DNA of 64,000 bases from Nemopilema nomurai (Eukaryota; Cnidaria; Scyphozoa; Rhizostomeae; Rhizostomatidae): positions 7,858,880 to 7,922,879 of the forward strand of contig ML133383.1 of assembly GCA_003864495.1 (NCBI GenBank). The letters run 5' to 3'. The notes below the pieces were generated by a model. The model was not told the origin of the DNA. It searched no databases and worked only from the letters and a program-made list of their open reading frames with translations. The first letter of the stretch is position 1. Each line of letters starts with the position of its first letter. Positions 62,801-64,000 of this stretch are shown in pieces. A program made the translations under genes and the position numbers.

Positions 62801-63926
62801 GGAAAAGTGAGATCTCCTTGTTACATAATCCCATTCTGTTTGACATTTAGCATAAGCTTTTCTGGAAGCTTAAATTGATACTTCGACTTCTTGACAGTCT
62901 ATCTTTCGAAAGTTAATGTGTTTACTTTCATCTCTCTCAAGATGGAATCCGCTTTGAATGAGTTGTTCATTTTTAGTTCCAAGCTCACCACCAACGTATG
63001 TTTCTGCGAATTACACATCTTCGAGGAGCATGCTTACGAAATGGCAGCCGATACCCCATGAAGATGCGAACGGGATTGTCTACGCCTATATAATATCAAT
63101 ACAAAGGGCAAACAGTTTTGATCCTTGGCAAAATCACATCCAGTACGAACCAAACTTGCATTACAATGTCACTGGCCTAATGAGATTCGTTGTTTATGAA
63201 GTAAAAGTGGCTGGTATAACAAGCAAAGGTATTGGCCCGTTTAGTAAAGGGGTGCTAGAAAGAACAGACGAGGATAGTAAGTAGTGGGCCGTTTGATCAT
63301 TACCAATCATTATCAATGTCATTCTTGCAAATAGATGGGCCAATGTTATAATTAAATATATGGAAAACTTAATATTTCAATTCTTACTGCGATTACACAT
63401 CTCTCTATTACACTGGCAGTTTGTGTAACTGGCAAGTCCGGGTTACAGATAAAGGCTCTTTTTACAATCGCACGATAAAACAACAAAATGCAAAGAGAGA
63501 AAGCAGAGAAGAGATTACATAAAAATGAATCTAAGATGAATATATGTTAATGATAATCGCGATAAGAATAATGATGCACCGCCATGTCTAATCACCATAA
63601 TAAATTATTTTAATAATCTTTGTTTCATTTTACCAGTTTTCATGTTGACTTCATTTACCGTAAGAAATTAGCCTGTTTAATGCTGTGAATTTCACATGTG
63701 ACGTTCTGAAAAATCCCTACTTTTTCTCAAGTCTAGTTAATTATGCATTGATTACTTATTGCAGTACCAAGTAAAGCGCCGGCTAATGTCAAGGCTGAAT
63801 CACTCGCCTCCACAGTGCTGCGCATAAGTTGGGATAGCGTCCCTGAAAATGGCGAGCCGTCTTGTTGCCTACATGGCATCCTCACGGGATACCGCATTTC
63901 ATATGGCAAACGGTTCCCCGTGCCTG
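47480..63926 (+). CDS. Large discoidin-TSP1-multi-FN3 adhesion/receptor protein (3' part outside window)
   Basis: Exons: 47480-47524, 47851-47893, 49789-50105, 50878-51025, 51315-51485, 51951-52051, 53003-53067, 53661-53806, then FN3 exons 54312-54620, 54787-55083, 55639-55947, 56616-56921, 57430-57726, 58602-58898, 59404-59709, 60218-60514, 61118-61414, 62075-62611, 62977-63276, 63765-63926; about 1,590 residues so far. All phases agree. The protein starts MDWSAYMVLSSSLLLLFI, a signal peptide, so it enters the secretory pathway. Order: F5/8 type C, TSP1, a segment I do not recognise, then 11 complete FN3 and part of a twelfth. Many N-x-S/T sites are present (NSSA, NYTI, NVTG). Family knowledge supports a cell-surface or extracellular adhesion role. 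Whether a membrane anchor, kinase or phosphatase follows cannot be known here, and no vertebrate ortholog is recognised. Confidence 0.85.
47894..49018. other. Intron of the discoidin/FN3 gene, no recognised content
   Basis: Contains short ORFs only, none with recognised domains. A short local direct repeat (tggttaaacc) occurs near 48925-48940. Confidence 0.4.
49019..49165 (+). repeat. Interspersed repeat, copy 2 (hairpin family)
   Basis: Contains gtgtgcaagcgttgg, tgaccagaagctgg, ctagttgcggatcgaaagca and a perfect 9-bp hairpin GTTAATTGG (49112-49120) / CCAATTAAC (49132-49140). It lies in the intron before the discoidin exon. Confidence 0.75.
49789..51025 (+). other. F5/8 type C (discoidin) domain, two exons
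   Basis: The first exon has the N-terminal signature: SFSFSADHSGINSEFTAIS, then the characteristic GGAWVPAEDDPSPWFQADIG (compare W.p...d..ewlqvDLG), IRQISTRGS and WVKEYNVFSK. The second exon gives the end of the fold: FEARFIKIVPLSFERQISMR, IEITGCD (compare aRYiRi.P..w....alRvEl.GC). Discoidin domains bind carbohydrate, collagen or phospholipid depending on loops. The intron between falls in the middle of the domain. Confidence 0.9.
50260..50400 (+). repeat. Interspersed repeat, copy 3 (hairpin family)
   Basis: Contains atgaccaaaagctgaccaga, agccagttggggatct and the hairpin TGATTGG (50355-50361) / CCAATCA (50372-50378). Located in the intron inside the discoidin domain. Confidence 0.75.
51315..51485 (+). 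other. Thrombospondin type 1 repeat, single phase 1-1 exon
   Basis: Encodes GAWTNWEGWRNCRKPCGGG, then FRFRECKNPEPRFFGNNCPG and QQPCNEHACP. This matches the TSP1 pattern W-x-x-W-x-x-C-x-x-x-C-G-G-G...R-x-R-x-C...C-x-G...C-x-x-x-x-C. Six cysteines are present. WTNWEGW offers C-mannosylation sites (family knowledge). The exon is symmetrical (phase 1-1) and so shuffles without frame loss. Confidence 0.93.
51490..51540 (+). repeat. Short direct repeat (gattccattgattccatgtg, two copies)
   Basis: About 24 bp duplicated directly after the TSP1 exon donor; also internally repetitive (attccatt). No function evident. Confidence 0.8.
51708..51728. repeat. Perfect short palindrome
   Basis: GTGATCATT, three bases, AATGATCAC: a 9-bp perfect stem in the intron after the TSP1 exon. 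Confidence 0.7.
51951..53806 (+). other. Unrecognised extracellular segment between TSP1 and FN3 (three exons)
   Basis: Exons 51951-52051, 53003-53067 and 53661-53806 together encode about 104 residues: TTMTIDLHLPSETWNVSTSE, VSLCADLESNFSAVYSPSAA, CEFYQWDTTKVGAIVGLLLS, ALYIVELQDNLHYHDKIHNK. The alternation of hydrophobic strands is weakly reminiscent of an SEA-like alpha/beta module, but no diagnostic motif was found. Splice phases (1, 0, 2, 1) are consistent. Confidence 0.55.
54312..55947 (+). other. FN3 domains 1-3
   Basis: Each domain is one exon starting with VP- or V- and ending before a phase 1 donor (MEDG, QTDED, TSED). Domain 1 (54312-54620) is atypical: it lacks the usual W in strand B and carries three cysteines (YGPCDSYTSCTIHT). 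Domain 2 (54787-55083) has ITVSWSIPS, GYEIRYKP and LEEYVWYRAAIRAKN. Domain 3 (55639-55947) has LRVSWSEIPSHHKNGII, YQIKI and WTHYTAQIAAST. These match FN3 B, C and F strand signatures. Confidence 0.88.
55184..55250 (+). repeat. Interspersed repeat, copy 4 (truncated)
   Basis: Shares cctcagagtatgcaaacgtc, aaccaaaagctgaca and tagctgcggatcg with copy 1 (2108-2255) but lacks the hairpin part. It lies in an FN3 intron. Confidence 0.7.
55984..56051 (+). repeat. (TTG)n microsatellite
   Basis: Run of gttgttg with gtcgtcgtcg interruptions, directly after FN3 exon 3. It generates poly-valine/leucine/serine artefact ORFs in all frames. Confidence 0.93.
56366..58209 (+). repeat. Segmental duplication, copy A (1.84 kb, two FN3 exons)
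   Basis: Nearly identical to 59154-60997 at a constant offset of 2,788 bp, with no indels noticed. Homology begins at tatttgccgtgaag and ends at about tactaccca. It holds FN3 exons 56616-56921 and 57430-57726 with their introns. I count roughly 17 substitutions in about 1,844 bp (about 1%). Confidence 0.95.
56616..57726 (+). other. FN3 domains 4 and 5 (inside duplication copy A)
   Basis: Domain 4: ATAILLQWNNSMPILPRNGI, IIGYRVACV, LQFWTHYNLSIAAGTRIGYG, ending VRTDEH. Domain 5: YSIQVQWDSVPASSRHGVIL, GYNLRYK, LDNFTLYDIKVSAYNSKGTG, ending VRTDDA. Both are single phase 1-1 exons (306 and 297 bp) and typical FN3 modules. Confidence 0.9.
58602..58898 (+). other. FN3 domain 6 (between the duplicated segments)
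   Basis: LLLQWQPIPEVSRHGIILGY, LDKFRHYRIDIAGYTRNGKG, ending TDED, phase 1-1, 297 bp. It lies between duplication copies A and B and has no near-identical partner, so the final order is A-B-C-A'-B'. Confidence 0.9.
59154..60997 (+). repeat. Segmental duplication, copy B (1.84 kb, two FN3 exons)
   Basis: Second copy of 56366-58209. Coding differences are few: exon 59404-59709 has GYGNFSS where copy A has GYGTFSS (replacement) and a silent change at the end. Exon 60218-60514 differs silently (aacacaag to aatacaag). Introns are equally similar, indicating a recent event or gene conversion. Confidence 0.95.
59404..60514 (+). other. FN3 domains 7 and 8 (inside duplication copy B)
   Basis: Near-identical to FN3 domains 4 and 5; open, with intact splice signals, so both copies could be used in one mRNA. 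Each is one phase 1-1 exon (306 and 297 bp). Confidence 0.9.
61118..61414 (+). other. FN3 domain 9
   Basis: SLWIEWSKVPLESRRGYILG, YFIVYHDVVYNVTRNLTL, LEEFRQYKISITGFTKFGIG, ending ITDQG; 297-bp phase 1-1 exon. It carries N-glycosylation sequons NVT and NLT. Confidence 0.9.
62075..62611 (+). other. FN3 domain 10 with an insert of about 80 residues containing two furin-type sites
   Basis: The exon is 537 bp against about 300 bp for its neighbours. The FN3 start (EIKISWSKPPGQDQNGELVS, VNVFYKLD) and end (LQINSLDPYINYTIILQATT, VQTDET) are intact. Between them lies an insert with RRRR|SV (62290-62301 and on) and FRIRR|ST (62428-62439 and on), both fitting the furin consensus R-x-K/R-R, about 46 residues apart. 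In a secreted protein such sites are likely cleaved (family knowledge); cleavage here is inferred. Confidence 0.88.
62977..63276 (+). other. FN3 domain 11
   Basis: SMLTKWQPIPHEDANGIVYA, YIISIQR, LMRFVVYEVKVAGITSKGIG, ending RTDED; 300-bp phase 1-1 exon. Confidence 0.88.
63765..63926 (+). other. FN3 domain 12, first half (window edge)
   Basis: STVLRISWDSVPENGEPSCC, LHGILTGYRISYGKRFPVPG, then donor GTACGT at 63927. Unlike all previous FN3 exons, this domain is split by an intron after the C strand; its second half is beyond the window. It contains an unusual CC pair in the B-C loop. Confidence 0.8.
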
Positions 63927-64000
63927 GTACGTCATTCGTGTCTATTTTAGACCAGATTGGGGCCTGTTGACGTAAGAATGGATCCACAGCATTAAAAGAA

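Overview
The window looks like nuclear DNA of an invertebrate animal. It is AT-rich and intron-rich, with mostly small exons (about 45-300 bp) separated by AT-rich introns of about 0.2-2 kb. Its genes belong to metazoan families: a TRPM-type cation channel, the centriole protein CEP152, the PBAF subunit PHF10/SAYP, and a large adhesion-type ectodomain of discoidin, TSP1 and FN3 modules. A cnidarian or other early-branching invertebrate is my best guess, but the phylum cannot be proven from the sequence. No bacterial operon, phage, CRISPR array or rRNA was seen. Gene models below were built by hand from splice signals, phase continuity at each junction, and remembered family sequences.

Layout, + strand unless noted. 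(1) 85-7508: 3' part of a TRPM-type channel gene, running from the pre-S1 cytoplasmic region through S1-S6 and the TRP region; its 5' part lies outside the window. (2) 7509-11866: intergenic, with an 800-bp 21-mer minisatellite, hairpins and a degenerate tRNA-like sequence. (3) 11867-27954: CEP152 (Asterless family), 22 coding exons found, about 1,470 residues; the first ATG exon was not found. (4) 27955-30269: 5' region of the next gene. (5) 30270-44673: PHF10-like gene with the SAY module and two family PHD fingers, plus a third C-terminal cysteine-rich/PHD module resembling KMT2 proteins, and a poly(A) signal. Its introns hold a candidate DNA transposon, an antisense intronless filamin-repeat gene and a two-unit minisatellite. 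(6) 44674-47479: no gene recognised, one orphan exon-like segment. (7) 47480-end: 5' part of a secreted or membrane protein with signal peptide, F5/8C domain, TSP1, a novel-looking segment and at least 12 FN3 domains. The first 11 FN3 domains each occupy one phase 1-1 exon; the gene continues beyond the window.

The most interesting signals are: an FN3 exon carrying an insert of about 80 residues with two furin-type sites; a recent 1.84-kb duplication (about 1% divergent) of two FN3 exons; the PHF10 protein with a KMT2-like extra PHD module; the nested antisense filamin-repeat gene; a four-copy interspersed repeat with a conserved CCAAT hairpin; a 30-bp intronic repeat that multiplies 3' splice-site-like motifs; and a candidate 896-bp non-autonomous DNA transposon. 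The genes are unrelated in function (channel, centriole duplication, chromatin remodelling, adhesion), so no operon-like system is implied.
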